Of a stretch of 64,000 nt of DNA, positions 42,701 through 52,380 are shown piece after piece (within the stretch, counting starts at the first letter, position 1; each line of letters starts with the position of its first letter). The position numbers and the translations under genes were made by a program. This stretch comes from Corynebacterium sp. CNJ-954 (lineage in GTDB: Bacteria > Actinomycetota > Actinomycetes > Mycobacteriales > Mycobacteriaceae): assembly GCF_001942345.1 (NCBI RefSeq), contig NZ_MKKI01000046.1:1-64000 (forward strand), given 5' to 3'. Under the pieces are notes generated by a model that worked only from the letters and a program-made list of their open reading frames with translations, was not told the DNA's origin and made no database searches.

Positions 42701-44116
42701 GTGACCGTTCGAGCAGTGCTCAGCCCGATAGCCACCGCCGCAGGACGCCGAGACGAACTGATCACCAGCCTGGCAGGCCAGGTGACCGACATCTTCGAGA
42801 CTCTCCGTCCCGCGGCGCCGGATTTCGGTGCCGCCCTCGAGACCGCACTGTCCAGCGACGTGGACGTCCTCATCGCCACCGGTGAGCCCATGTTCGACTC
42901 CCGGCTGGCAGCCGCCGCCGGAGTCGCCCACTTCCTCATCGCGGCAGGGGAGCAGGACCACCTCCAGCTCCAGCAGGTGTCCGGCCAGCTGGTGCGCTCG
43001 GGACGCGAACCGCGCGGTATCTCCCTGCTCGACCGGCCCCAGGCCTCGTCCTCCGCGCTGGAATCAGAGGGGACGGCGGTACCGTTCGTCGCCCTGGAGT
43101 CCGTCAGCTCCGCCGAACCCGGCACACCCGTCATCGGCCCGGAATCCTTCGAGCGCAACCTGATCATCCAGGCCCGGGCAGCCAAGGCGCACATCGTCCT
43201 GCCCGAGGGCGACGACGACCGCATCCTTGAGGCGGCGCACCAGCTGCTCGCACGCCGGGTGTGCGACCTGACGATCCTCGGTGACCCGAAGGCCATCGCC
43301 GCCCGCGCGCATGAACTCGGTTACGACCTGAGCTCCGCCACCCTCACCGACCCGACCAGCGGAGATGACCTGGAGCGGTTCGCCGAGGAATTCGCCGAGC
43401 TGCGCAAGTCCAAGGGGGTCAGCATCGACGACGCACGCGAGACGATGAAGGACATCTCCTACTACGCCACGATGATGATCCACCTCGGCATGGCCGACGG
43501 CATGGTCTCCGGTGCCGCCCACACCACCGCGCACACCATCAAGCCCAGCTTCCAGATCATCAAGACCTCCCCGGACGCCTCCATCGTCTCCTCGATCTTC
43601 CTCATGGTCATGGACGGGGTGCTCTGGGCGTTCGGCGACTGTGCGGTGAACCCCAACCCGACTCCGGAACAACTCGCCGAGATCGCGGTCGTCTCGGCCA
43701 AGACCGCCGGACAGTTCGGTATCGACGCCAAGGTCGCGATGCTGTCCTACTCCACCGGCACCTCCGGTGCAGGTGAGGACGTCGAGGCCGTGGCGGAGGC
43801 CGTCACCATCGCCCGGGAGCAGGCGCCCGAGCTGGGAATCGACGGCCCGTTGCAGTTCGACGCCGCCGTCGTCGAGTCTGTCGGTCAGAAGAAGATGCCC
43901 GGTTCCGATGTCGCGGGCAAGGCCACCGTCTTCGTCTTCCCCGACCTCAACGCCGGCAACATCACCTACAAGGCCGTCCAGCGTACGGCGGACGCCCTTG
44001 CCGTCGGCCCGATCCTGCAGGGACTGAACAAGCCGGTCAACGACCTGTCCCGTGGGGCGACCGTCCCCGACATCGTCAACACCGTCGCCATCACCGCCAT
44101 CCAGGCCGGAAACTAA
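42701..44116 (+). CDS. pta: Pta, phosphate acetyltransferase
   Basis: A 471-residue enzyme converting acetyl-CoA and phosphate to acetyl phosphate. A shortened N-terminal regulatory part (1-140) precedes the catalytic PTA domain, with [37 protein letters not shown] and the C-terminal [22 protein letters not shown] start preceded by AAGGAG eight bases upstream. Seventeen bases before ackA, so the two are one operon as in other corynebacteria. Confidence 0.95.
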   Translation: MTVRAVLSPIATAAGRRDELITSLAGQVTDIFETLRPAAPDFGAALETALSSDVDVLIATGEPMFDSRLAAAAGVAHFLIAAGEQDHLQLQQVSGQLVRSGREPRGISLLDRPQASSSALESEGTAVPFVALESVSSAEPGTPVIGPESFERNLIIQARAAKAHIVLPEGDDDRILEAAHQLLARRVCDLTILGDPKAIAARAHELGYDLSSATLTDPTSGDDLERFAEEFAELRKSKGVSIDDARETMKDISYYATMMIHLGMADGMVSGAAHTTAHTIKPSFQIIKTSPDASIVSSIFLMVMDGVLWAFGDCAVNPNPTPEQLAEIAVVSAKTAGQFGIDAKVAMLSYSTGTSGAGEDVEAVAEAVTIAREQAPELGIDGPLQFDAAVVESVGQKKMPGSDVAGKATVFVFPDLNAGNITYKAVQRTADALAVGPILQGLNKPVNDLSRGATVPDIVNTVAITAIQAGN

Positions 44117-44133
44117 CCGAAAGGCCACCACAC

Positions 44134-45341
44134 ATGACCAACTATGTCCTCGTCCTCAACTCCGGCTCCTCGTCCATCAAGTTCCAGGTCCTCGACCTGA
44201 ACGCAGACCCGCAGGATCCTCCGTTCCTGTCCGGTCTCGTCGAACAGATCGGTGAGAACCGCGGACACATCAAGCTGGTCACCGAAGACCAGACCATCGA
44301 GGACCGCCGCTCGATCCTGAGCCACTCCGTCGGCCTGGAGCGTGCATTCGGCATGATGTCGCTGCTCGGCGCCGGCCCCCAGGACCTCGACATCTCCGCG
44401 GTCGGTCACCGTGTCGTGCACGGCGGCTCGAAGTTCTCCGAGCCGGTGGTGATCACCGACGAGATCGTCGACGACATCCGTTCGCTGATCCCGTTGGCAC
44501 CCCTGCACAACCCCGCCAACATCGACGGTATCGAGAACGCCCGTACCCTGCTGCCCGACGTCAAGCACGTGGCCGTGTTCGACACGGCTTTCTTCCACAG
44601 CCTGCCGGAGGCGCGTCCCGGTACGGACTCAACCGTGAGGTCGCCGACCAGTACCACATCCGGCGCTACGGCTTCCACGGGACCAGCCACCAGTACGTCT
44701 CCCAGCTCGTCCCGAAGATTCTCGGGAAGGACGCCGACGACATCAACCAGATCACCCTGCACCTGGGCAACGGTGCCTCGATGGCCGCCATCCGTGGCGG
44801 CAACCCCGTCGACACGACCATGGGACTGACCCCGCTGGAGGGCCTGGTGATGGGCACGCGTACCGGTGACATCGACGCCGGCATCATCTTCCACCTTTAC
44901 CGCGAGGGCAAGATGACCATCGACGAGATCGACACCCTGTTCAACAAGCGCTCCGGGCTCAAGGGTCTGGCGGGTGCGAACGACTTCCGTCTCCTCCAGG
45001 AACTGATCAACGAGGGCGACCAGAACGCCCAGGACGCCTACGACATCTACGTGCACCGCGTACGCCGCTACGTCGGCGCGTTCATGCTGCAGCTGGGGCG
45101 CCTCGATGCGGTGGTGTTCACCGCCGGTGTGGGTGAGAACCACACGGGTATCCGCCGTGACACCATGGCGGACCTGGAGAACTTCGGCATCGTCATCGAC
45201 GAGTCACGCAACAACAACGACGAGGGTGTCGAAGGCCCGCGGGTGATCTCTTCCGACGATTCGGCAGTGAAGGTTCTCGTGGTGCCGACGAATGAGGAAC
45301 TCGCGATCGCCCGTGCGGCGAAGGAACTGTCCGAGATGTAG
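44134..45341 (+). CDS. ackA: AckA, acetate kinase (apparent frameshift)
   Basis: Acetate kinase: N-terminal [17 protein letters not shown], then [21 protein letters not shown], and in the second part [16 protein letters not shown] sequence, [29 protein letters not shown] and FTAGVGENH. The frame is lost near 44611 (PEARPGTDS); one missing base restores [14 protein letters not shown]. The organism probably has an intact enzyme. It works with Pta in acetate activation and overflow. Confidence 0.92.
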
Positions 45342-45368
45342 TCGGTGGCGCCCGACGAGTGCCACCGA
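45342..45368. terminator. Terminator between convergent ackA and pknG
   Basis: TCGGTGGC (45342-45349) and GCCACCGA (45361-45368) are perfect arms around an 11-base loop, immediately after the ackA stop. Confidence 0.65.
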
Positions 45369-45377
45369 TTGAACGGA

Positions 45378-47912
45378 TCAGAACCAGGTCCGGGGCCGGA
45401 TCCGGTTGGCCATGTCCACCAGCCGGAAGCGGTGGCGGGCGAAAGGGGACTGTCGGGCAATGTCGCGGAGGCCCTGTTCAATTCCGGCGCGCAGTCCCCG
45501 TTCGGTGAACTCCACGTCGAACAACGGCGCCTTTGCCACGCGGACGGGTCCGTCGGTTTTCTCCTGCTCCGCGCGCAACCATTCCAGGGCGGCGGCCAGG
45601 ACAGCCAGTCTGACCTGGGGGATCCTCGGCTCGTTGGTGGGCAGTATTTCGAGGCGTCGTGCAGCGCGCCGCAGGCGTGCCTCGTTGAGTGACGACTGGT
45701 CGGTGATGAGCATCAGGACAGTCGTCAGCCGGGCGGTCCGGTGGTGCCGGGACGACTGGGGGAGCCGGTCGAGCGCGGCGACGGCGGCATCCACCAGACC
45801 TTCGGCGTGCAGTTGGCGGGCCAGTCCGAAGGCCGCGGACACTGTGGAGGCATTCGTGGCCCACACGAGTCCGTAGAGACGGATCGTGTGGAAACGCAGC
45901 GCGACGGGGTCCTGGGACAGGTGTGTCCATCCGGGGACCTCGCTGTAGTCGGGGGACTGCTGTGCACCCTGGGTGTACGTCAATGCCAGCGCCGCCTTCT
46001 GCACGTTGGAGTCCAGCAGTCGGGTGGTGTTCATCCCCTGGTGCTGCAGCATCAGTTCATCGGTCGCCGCCAGGGCGAGTTTTGGCGCCGGCTCACCGGG
46101 CAGGGTGTTGAGCACTTCATTGAAACATGCCTGCGCGGCGACATAGTCACTGGTCAGAAGGTTGGAAACGCCTGACAGCCACTGGTGGCGCCAATCCCGC
46201 TGCAGCCGGTCGTCCATCTCCCGCAGGGTCAGGACGGCTTCGGTGGTCATGCCGAGGTCGAGCTGTGCCCGGACGATGGTCAGCGGGATCTCGGTGGACG
46301 ACGACATGTCCGGCTGTTTCAGCGCTGCCTTCAGGGTGTCGAGGACTTCACTGGGTTCGGTGAGACTGGCAGCGGAGAGCAGCGACGCGCCAGGATCGTT
46401 CGGATCCGTCAGGGGGGTCGGCAGCGCGGCGACCACCTCGGGGGCGGTGGTCTCCACAGACCGCTCGATACCGTCGATGAGCTGGTCCGTGCGGAAGAGC
46501 AGGTGCTTGGTCCCGAACGTGGACCGCTGGGCGGTGAAACGGGTGTCGAGGTGCGGGTACTGGCGGCCGTCGCGGATGGCCAGGACCTCACGGAGGACAC
46601 CGATGATCTGGTTGGCCATCGCGCCGGCAGAACTGAAACGGCGCTCGGGATTCTCGTCGGTGGCGCGCAGCAGCAGCCGGTAGAGCGACAGGTACTTGCG
46701 GAACAGTGGCTCGTCGTTCGGCGTCGGTAGCCCGTGGTCGTAGACCCCGTCGGTGACGGGCAGTTTCACGATGAGACTGGCCAGCGTCCGTCCGACGGTG
46801 TAGATGTCGCTGGCGATCGTCGGCCCGGTGCGCGCGATCTCGGGTGCCTGGAAACCGCGGGTGCCGAAGATGTGGCCGAAGGCGCCGATGCCGGAGACCG
46901 CACCCAGGTCGATCAGCTTGACCTGGTCCTCGGTGATGATGATGTTGTCCGGCTTGAGGTCGTTGTAGACCACACCGCGGGAGTGCAGGTAGTCCAGTGC
47001 CGGCAGGACCTCGAGGATGTAGCCGATGGCGATATCGATCGGCAGTGTGTTGCCCGGTTGCCGACGACGGCGATGCCGCAGGGACGGGCCACCGACGTAC
47101 TCCATGATGATGAATCCGCCCGGACTGCGCGGGTCATCGATGAAGTTGAAGATCTTCACGATCCCGGGGTGGGTGATGTCGGCGAGGAAGGCGCGCTCGG
47201 ACTCCGCGACCGCCCGTTCATGGGCGGTGGTGGTGGCCATCATGCCCTTGAGGACGACCCACCGGTCGGACACGTTGTGGTCGACGGCGAGGTAGATCCA
47301 GCCCAAACCGCCGTGGGCGATCGGCCCCAGCACCTCGTACTGGGCGGCAACCATGTCACCCGGTTGCAGGACGGGCCGCTCCGTGCCCTCGGAGACGGCC
47401 TTCTCGACGGCATCGTCGCTGATGACCGCGTCCTGGGGATTCGTGGGAGGGATGAACGGAAGACGGACCATGCCGCCGGCGACTTCCGCACCGGCCCGGG
47501 ATGTGCCCCGTCGGCGACGGAAGGTCGACAGAGCTTCACGACGACTGCGTTCACCGGAGTCGACGGTGGGCTGGCGTTCGGTGTCGCCTGCCTTCGGCAT
47601 GCCGTCGGGGTCGGTGGCCGGACCGGTGACTGCGGTGTCGTCGTGGGTTTCCTCGCCGTCACTGTCGTCGGCGAACGGGTCGAAGGGTGTGGCCTGTGTC
47701 GACTGGCCTCCGGTGTCCTCGTCGTCGCCGTCAGAGCCGTCAGAGCCGTCGGAGCCGTCGGAGGCGCTGTCACCCTCATCGCCGTATGCGTCGCTGTCGG
47801 CGTCATCGTCGGCGAAGGGGTCGAAGAAAGTCGCTTCGGTCGCCTGACCGGTGTCGTTCGTGCCGTCCTGGCGGTCAGTGGTCTCGGAGCCGGGCTCGTC
47901 GGGGTTCGTCAC
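45378..47912 (-). CDS. pknG: PknG, serine/threonine kinase of the glutamate-sensing pathway
   Basis: An 844-residue soluble kinase. The acidic N-terminus holds two copies of a Thr-containing motif, TEATFFDPFADD (25-36) and TQATPFDPFADD (72-83), separated by an Asp/Ser/Gly-rich stretch. The kinase domain (about 190-450) has GGLGWIYLAVD, Lys222, the unusual catalytic loop YNDLKPDN (316-323) and DLG instead of DFG. A TPR region follows. No rubredoxin-type cysteines are present, unlike mycobacterial PknG. In C. glutamicum PknG phosphorylates OdhI and relieves inhibition of 2-oxoglutarate dehydrogenase. GTG start overlapping the glnH stop. Confidence 0.95.
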   Translation of the reverse strand: MTNPDEPGSETTDRQDGTNDTGQATEATFFDPFADDDADSDAYGDEGDSASDGSDGSDGSDGDDEDTGGQSTQATPFDPFADDSDGEETHDDTAVTGPATDPDGMPKAGDTERQPTVDSGERSRREALSTFRRRRGTSRAGAEVAGGMVRLPFIPPTNPQDAVISDDAVEKAVSEGTERPVLQPGDMVAAQYEVLGPIAHGGLGWIYLAVDHNVSDRWVVLKGMMATTTAHERAVAESERAFLADITHPGIVKIFNFIDDPRSPGGFIIMEYVGGPSLRHRRRRQPGNTLPIDIAIGYILEVLPALDYLHSRGVVYNDLKPDNIIITEDQVKLIDLGAVSGIGAFGHIFGTRGFQAPEIARTGPTIASDIYTVGRTLASLIVKLPVTDGVYDHGLPTPNDEPLFRKYLSLYRLLLRATDENPERRFSSAGAMANQIIGVLREVLAIRDGRQYPHLDTRFTAQRSTFGTKHLLFRTDQLIDGIERSVETTAPEVVAALPTPLTDPNDPGASLLSAASLTEPSEVLDTLKAALKQPDMSSSTEIPLTIVRAQLDLGMTTEAVLTLREMDDRLQRDWRHQWLSGVSNLLTSDYVAAQACFNEVLNTLPGEPAPKLALAATDELMLQHQGMNTTRLLDSNVQKAALALTYTQGAQQSPDYSEVPGWTHLSQDPVALRFHTIRLYGLVWATNASTVSAAFGLARQLHAEGLVDAAVAALDRLPQSSRHHRTARLTTVLMLITDQSSLNEARLRRAARRLEILPTNEPRIPQVRLAVLAAALEWLRAEQEKTDGPVRVAKAPLFDVEFTERGLRAGIEQGLRDIARQSPFARHRFRLVDMANRIRPRTWF

Positions 47913-49021
47913 TGGTCGTCCTCCCTCTCAGCGTTCCCGTTGTCCCGCGCGCGTTCACGTAGGGCGGTGAGCTCACGGTTGTCGTCAGCGGAACGGTATT
48001 CGGCGGGGGGTTGGCTGGCGGCACCGAGGTAGCCTTCCAGCCAGGTGTCGTAGATGTCGTCCCAGGTCCCGTCGGTGCGTATGCGGTCCATGGTCGAGTT
48101 GACCTGGCGTACGAGCCCGGCCGTGTCGCGGTCTTCAGGGAGCGCGGCGGCTACACCGTAGTCGGTCCCGTCGGTGCTGTCGCCGATGATCTCCGTGTAG
48201 GGGTCCTGTGCCTGGAGTCCCGAGAGGATCGCGGAGTCCGAGTAGATGGCGTCAGCCTGGCGGCGTTGAATCGCCATCAGGCAGTCCGACCAGGTCTGCG
48301 TGGCGAGAATGTCCTGGTGGGGTACCTCGTCGCGGAGTGCCTGGAGATTGGTGGAGTCGTGCGTGACACAGACCGTCTTGTCGCCGAGATCCTCCTCACC
48401 CGTGATGCCGGAGTCCCGCATGGCCAGGACGCGCGGGTAGGTCGTGAGATAGGGGACCGAGAACTCGACCTGTTCCTGTCGTGGCCTGGTGATGGTGAAC
48501 GTGCGGATGACCAGATCGACCGTACCCACCGAAAGGACGTCCTCGAGATTGTTGCCTTCAACGTAGCGGTACTCGATACGGTTGGGGTCGCCGAAGATGT
48601 CACGGGCGATCTCCCGTGCCAGGTCGATCTCGAATCCGGCGAGTTCGCCGGTGACCGGGTCCCGGAAACCCAGCTGGTTGAGGGACTGTGCAACCCCCAC
48701 CACCAGTCGGCCTCGCTCGACGATGGCCGGGACACGTCGCGCCGGGGGGACCTCCTCGCCGGTACGCGGGTCAGTGTCCGGGCGGAGCGAGCCGTAGGCG
48801 TCACGGGCACCGGCCGTGGTGTCGCTCGTGGTCTGGGATGTGAGGTCGTCGACATTGTCGGACAGTTTCGACCCGTTGGGCAGCGCGAGGCTGGGGTTCG
48901 GCGCGTCCGGCCACTGCTGCAGGCTCTGTTCGTTGGAGACGCAGGACGCCAGGGCCATGGCGCTGGCCGTCGCCACGACGGCGGCGGCGACAGGGGTGAG
49001 GATGCGGGCGCGGGTATTCAC
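47909..49021 (-). CDS. glnH: GlnH, glutamate/aspartate-binding lipoprotein
   Basis: A 370-residue extracytoplasmic solute-binding lipoprotein: lipobox LASC (Cys27), a linker, and an SBP_bac_3 domain (from about 95: ERGRLVVGVAQSLNQLGFRD, GFEIDLAREIARDIFG, TICV-type KTVCVTHDSTN, DAIYSDSAIL). No transporter genes accompany it; instead it is placed between glnX and pknG and in mycobacteria/corynebacteria it senses external glutamate or aspartate. GTG start overlaps the glnX stop and its own stop overlaps the pknG start. Confidence 0.93.
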   Translation of the reverse strand: MNTRARILTPVAAAVVATASAMALASCVSNEQSLQQWPDAPNPSLALPNGSKLSDNVDDLTSQTTSDTTAGARDAYGSLRPDTDPRTGEEVPPARRVPAIVERGRLVVGVAQSLNQLGFRDPVTGELAGFEIDLAREIARDIFGDPNRIEYRYVEGNNLEDVLSVGTVDLVIRTFTITRPRQEQVEFSVPYLTTYPRVLAMRDSGITGEEDLGDKTVCVTHDSTNLQALRDEVPHQDILATQTWSDCLMAIQRRQADAIYSDSAILSGLQAQDPYTEIIGDSTDGTDYGVAAALPEDRDTAGLVRQVNSTMDRIRTDGTWDDIYDTWLEGYLGAASQPPAEYRSADDNRELTALRERARDNGNAEREDDQ

Positions 49022-50481
49022 AGGTACTCCTGGAGCCGTGGGCGGGTTCCGTAGATGATGCACAGGGCCGAGATGACACCGAGCAGAATCACCAGAGCCG
49101 AGACCTGCTGCGCCGACACCCGGGAGTCGGCGAGGTAGGTCCGGAGTTGTTCCCGGGTGTCGTCGATCAGGGAGCGCAGGTTCTCGTCGAGTCGCTGGTA
49201 GGGGTGCAGGTCTGAGTCCCCGATCGTGGCGCCGATCGCCGCGGAGTAGTCACCCTGCTGAACGTAGGCGAGCATCTCGGCGTGGGCGTTGTCCCAGGCA
49301 CGCAGGTTCTCCCGGGCGTCGTCCAGAACGCCGCGGTCGCCCACGGTGGAGCGGAGCGTCTCGAGCTCACTGTCGATGTTGGTCACCTGGTCAGAGAAGT
49401 CATTCTGCGTGTCGTCGGAGTACTCGCGTTCCACGAGGCTGAGCGCCTCGGTGGTGCGGGTCTGTTGCACGTTGATGCGCAGCGAAGTCAGGGTTTCCAG
49501 CGGCTGGGCGGTCCCGTCGAGTCCGCGGGTGCCGTCGGTCCAGGTGGACAGCGCCGATCCGCTGGCCCACAGCAGGGCCACGGTCATCAGGACCGTGGCG
49601 GTGGCGTAACCGCCGTTGATGCGGCGGTTGGTGTGGGCGGCCAACCAGAACTGCGCGACGACCAGCAGCACGACCGCGGCCACCAGTCCGGACAGGGCGA
49701 ACCAGCCGGGTTTCGTCAACGCGAGCTGCTGTTCACCGACCTCGGAACTGGTGTTGGAGTACAGCTCGCCGGCCGCGGGGAGGATCTCGTCCTGCATCAT
49801 CGTGCTGGCCTGCGTCACGTACGCCGCGCCGACGGGATGTCCCTGCCGGTTGTTCACCCCGGCCTCGGTGATCAGGCTGGTGTACATGGGCAGCTTCTCC
49901 TGGATCTCCAGGATGAGGGCCATTTCGCGGGTGGACGGGTCGTCGATGCCGTTGGCGGCCCGGATGATCGCGCGGGACGCGATGTCGACGGCCTCCCGGT
50001 AGGACGAGTCCGTGTCGGCGCCACCGGCGGCGTCCTCGACGAATCCGGTGGTGGCCACGGAGTCCGCCACGGACAGGGAGTTGTACAGTTCCTGTGCGGC
50101 GAAGGAGACCGGTTCGGTCCGGTTGACCAGGGTGTTGAGGTCGCCCTGTTGTTTGGAGGACTGTGCCGCCATCGCACCACCGGCGGCGAGGATGGCCAGG
50201 ACCAGGATCACCGACACCACCGTGAGCAGACCCGGTGTGGTGGAGACGAACCGGCGGAACCGGCGGGGGACCTCGAGCGCCGGGGTGAAGACACTCAGCC
50301 GACGTGACCCGGGGCCGTCAGCGGGAGCATCGTCCATCCACCGGTCGGTGTCCTGGCGACGCCCCCCGGGACCGACAGCGGATCCCGTGGCGGCCGGGGA
50401 GTCCGTGTCGGGGGTCGTGAATGTGCCGGTCGAGGCCGGATCGGCGGCCCCGTCACTTGAATCTCGTGTCGGCACGGGCAT
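49018..50481 (-). CDS. glnX: GlnX, membrane protein linking GlnH to PknG
   Basis: An N-terminal disordered Thr/Asp/Gly-rich cytoplasmic part (1-90) is followed by a membrane segment (LLTVVSVILVLAILAAGG), an external helical domain (about 110-275), two central membrane segments (ALSGLVAAVVLLVVAQFWL; ATVLMTVALLWASGSAL), another external helical domain and a last membrane segment (VSALVILLGVISALCIIYG). This four-helix sensor layout is that of GlnX. Start taken at MPVPTRDSS (50481); ATG at 50490 is an alternative and the frame extends to 50580. First gene of glnX-glnH-pknG. Confidence 0.9.
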   Translation of the reverse strand: MPVPTRDSSDGAADPASTGTFTTPDTDSPAATGSAVGPGGRRQDTDRWMDDAPADGPGSRRLSVFTPALEVPRRFRRFVSTTPGLLTVVSVILVLAILAAGGAMAAQSSKQQGDLNTLVNRTEPVSFAAQELYNSLSVADSVATTGFVEDAAGGADTDSSYREAVDIASRAIIRAANGIDDPSTREMALILEIQEKLPMYTSLITEAGVNNRQGHPVGAAYVTQASTMMQDEILPAAGELYSNTSSEVGEQQLALTKPGWFALSGLVAAVVLLVVAQFWLAAHTNRRINGGYATATVLMTVALLWASGSALSTWTDGTRGLDGTAQPLETLTSLRINVQQTRTTEALSLVEREYSDDTQNDFSDQVTNIDSELETLRSTVGDRGVLDDARENLRAWDNAHAEMLAYVQQGDYSAAIGATIGDSDLHPYQRLDENLRSLIDDTREQLRTYLADSRVSAQQVSALVILLGVISALCIIYGTRPRLQEYL

Positions 50482-50496
50482 GTAGGACATCCTACA
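50481..50496. promoter_or_regulatory. Palindrome at the glnX start
   Basis: TGTAGGA-CA-TCCTACA is a 16-base inverted repeat with perfect seven-base arms that covers the glnX start codons and lies in the short region divergent to the ABC gene at 50555. It may be an operator or a translational hairpin. No known regulator consensus was matched. Confidence 0.5.
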
Positions 50497-50554
50497 TTCG
50501 TCGAGGCAAGAAGTGGCAGTGCCCTGGCTGCAGGGCATATGGCACGATAGGGGA

Positions 50555-51568
50555 ATGATTGAAGTCGAATCCCTGACCAAGCGGTACGGTTCCGCGACCG
50601 TCGTGGACGACCTGAACTTTTCTGTTCAGCCCGGAATCGTCACAGGATTCCTCGGGCCGAATGGTGCAGGTAAGTCCACGACCATGCGCATGATCGTCGG
50701 ACTCGACCGTGCGTCGGCCGGTACCGCCACGATTGACGGTAAACGCTACGACCAGTACACGAAACCGCTGCACAAGGTGGGGACGCTGCTCGACGCGAAG
50801 TGGGTCCACCCCAACCGCACCGCGGCCAACCACCTGAAGTGGCTGGCCGCCGCCAACGGCATCTCCCGTAAACGTGTTGACGAGGTGCTTGACCTCGTCG
50901 GTCTCAGCGACGTCGCGGGTAAGAAGGCCGGAAACTTCTCGCTCGGTATGGGCCAGCGGCTCGGACTGGCGGTCGCGCTGCTGGGCGACCCCGAGGTCCT
51001 GATCCTGGATGAGCCGGTCAACGGCCTGGACCCGGAGGGAATCCGCTGGGTGCGTGACTTCGTCCGGCATCTCGCGACCGAGGGCCGCACGGTCATGATC
51101 AGCTCCCACCTGCTCAGCGAGATGGCACTCACCGCTGACCACCTGGTGGTCATCGGACGCGGGCGTCTCGTGGCGAATACCTCGACCCACGACTTCATCA
51201 AGAACGCCTCCACGGCGACGACGGTGGTGCGCACGGATCATCTCGAGGAGATGAAGAATGCGCTGACCGAGCAGTCCGTGAGTTTCAGCCAGAGTACTGA
51301 CGACGACGGCCGGGACATCCTGGTCATGGAGGACACCGAACCCGACGACATCGGCGGGATCGCCTACACCTACGGGCTGCTGCTGCGCGAGCTCAGTGAG
51401 CGACGGGCCTCGTTGGAGGACGCTTTCATGCGGATGACCGGCCATGCGGTGGACTACCACGCGAACCTGGGCGGGGATCTCGGTGACATTCCGGATCTGG
51501 GCGAACTGCCGGACCAGCAGGCGCAGGCGCAGGCCGATGCCCAGCAGACCACCGAGGGGGAGAAGTAA
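50555..51568 (+). CDS. ABC exporter ATP-binding protein (NatA/CcmA type)
   Basis: A 337-residue ATPase: Walker A GPNGAGKSTT, Q-loop region, signature FSLGMGQRLGLAVAL (SLGMGQ in place of LSGGQ, common in bacitracin/lantibiotic-type ABC proteins), Walker B LILDEPVNGLD and switch SSHLLSEM. A C-terminal extension is Asp/Gln-rich. Start at MIEVESLTKRYG with AGGGG just upstream. The TAATG overlap with the permease gene shows coupling. Likely exports or detoxifies a peptide or antibiotic; substrate unknown. Confidence 0.9.
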   Translation: MIEVESLTKRYGSATVVDDLNFSVQPGIVTGFLGPNGAGKSTTMRMIVGLDRASAGTATIDGKRYDQYTKPLHKVGTLLDAKWVHPNRTAANHLKWLAAANGISRKRVDEVLDLVGLSDVAGKKAGNFSLGMGQRLGLAVALLGDPEVLILDEPVNGLDPEGIRWVRDFVRHLATEGRTVMISSHLLSEMALTADHLVVIGRGRLVANTSTHDFIKNASTATTVVRTDHLEEMKNALTEQSVSFSQSTDDDGRDILVMEDTEPDDIGGIAYTYGLLLRELSERRASLEDAFMRMTGHAVDYHANLGGDLGDIPDLGELPDQQAQAQADAQQTTEGEK

Positions 51569-52380
51569 TGCTCGCACACGCTATCAACGCCGAGTGGATC
51601 AAGATCCGCACCACCAAGGCGGTCTACTGGACCTCGGCGCTCATCGTTGTGTTCTCCGTCGCTTTCGGCGCATTCATGGGATGGGCGAATGCCACCAGCT
51701 ACCAGATGTTTGTCGACGACGGTGACCTGGAGACCGCCGCGATCAACGCGGGCGCGCTCGATGTTGCCGGTGCATTGACGGGGCTGCAGGTCTTCGGTGT
51801 GATGATCATCCTGATCCAGAGCGCGTTGCTGGTCACCGGTGAGTACGGCAACAACACCGCGAAGTCGAGCGTCCTGGCGGTGCCGAAACGCTGGCAGCTG
51901 CCGGTGGCTAAGTTCATCGTCTACGGCGTCATCGCCGCGGTCGTCACGTTGATCTCCGCGGTGCTCAGTGTGCTGGTGACAAAGTGGGTTGCCGGACTCC
52001 AGATCGACGATGAGGCAGTGCTCTCCAATATCTCACTGTCAGCCGACGACGCCTGGACAGTGATGCTGCGCATGGTGATCTACTCGCTCGGCGCAGTCGC
52101 TCTGGCGATCGGTATCGGATACCTGCTGCGGAAGACAGCCGGTGCCATGGCTGTCCTGTTGCTCTGGGTGCTGGTTCTCGAAGAGATCCCGGGGATGTTC
52201 CCGAGGGTCAAGGAATGGATCCCGCAGTACATGCCGTTCAAGAACATCGGGAATGCGGTCAACCTCAACGATACGGTCAACGCCCCGTGGGGTCAGACCG
52301 GTTCAGTGATCTACTTCGCTGTCATCTGCCTGGTGATCTTCATCCTCGGCACGGTCGTACTGCGTCGTCGTGATGCCTGA
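51568..52380 (+). CDS. ABC exporter permease (ABC-2 family)
   Basis: A 270-residue permease with six membrane segments starting AEWIKIRTTKAVYWTSALIV; GEYGNNTAKSSVLAVPKRW is the usual cytoplasmic loop of the ABC-2 subfamily that pairs with bacitracin-type ATPases. It is coupled to the ATPase upstream (TAATG) and overlaps the following MFS gene by eight bases, so the three genes form one unit. Confidence 0.88.
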   Translation: MLAHAINAEWIKIRTTKAVYWTSALIVVFSVAFGAFMGWANATSYQMFVDDGDLETAAINAGALDVAGALTGLQVFGVMIILIQSALLVTGEYGNNTAKSSVLAVPKRWQLPVAKFIVYGVIAAVVTLISAVLSVLVTKWVAGLQIDDEAVLSNISLSADDAWTVMLRMVIYSLGAVALAIGIGYLLRKTAGAMAVLLLWVLVLEEIPGMFPRVKEWIPQYMPFKNIGNAVNLNDTVNAPWGQTGSVIYFAVICLVIFILGTVVLRRRDA

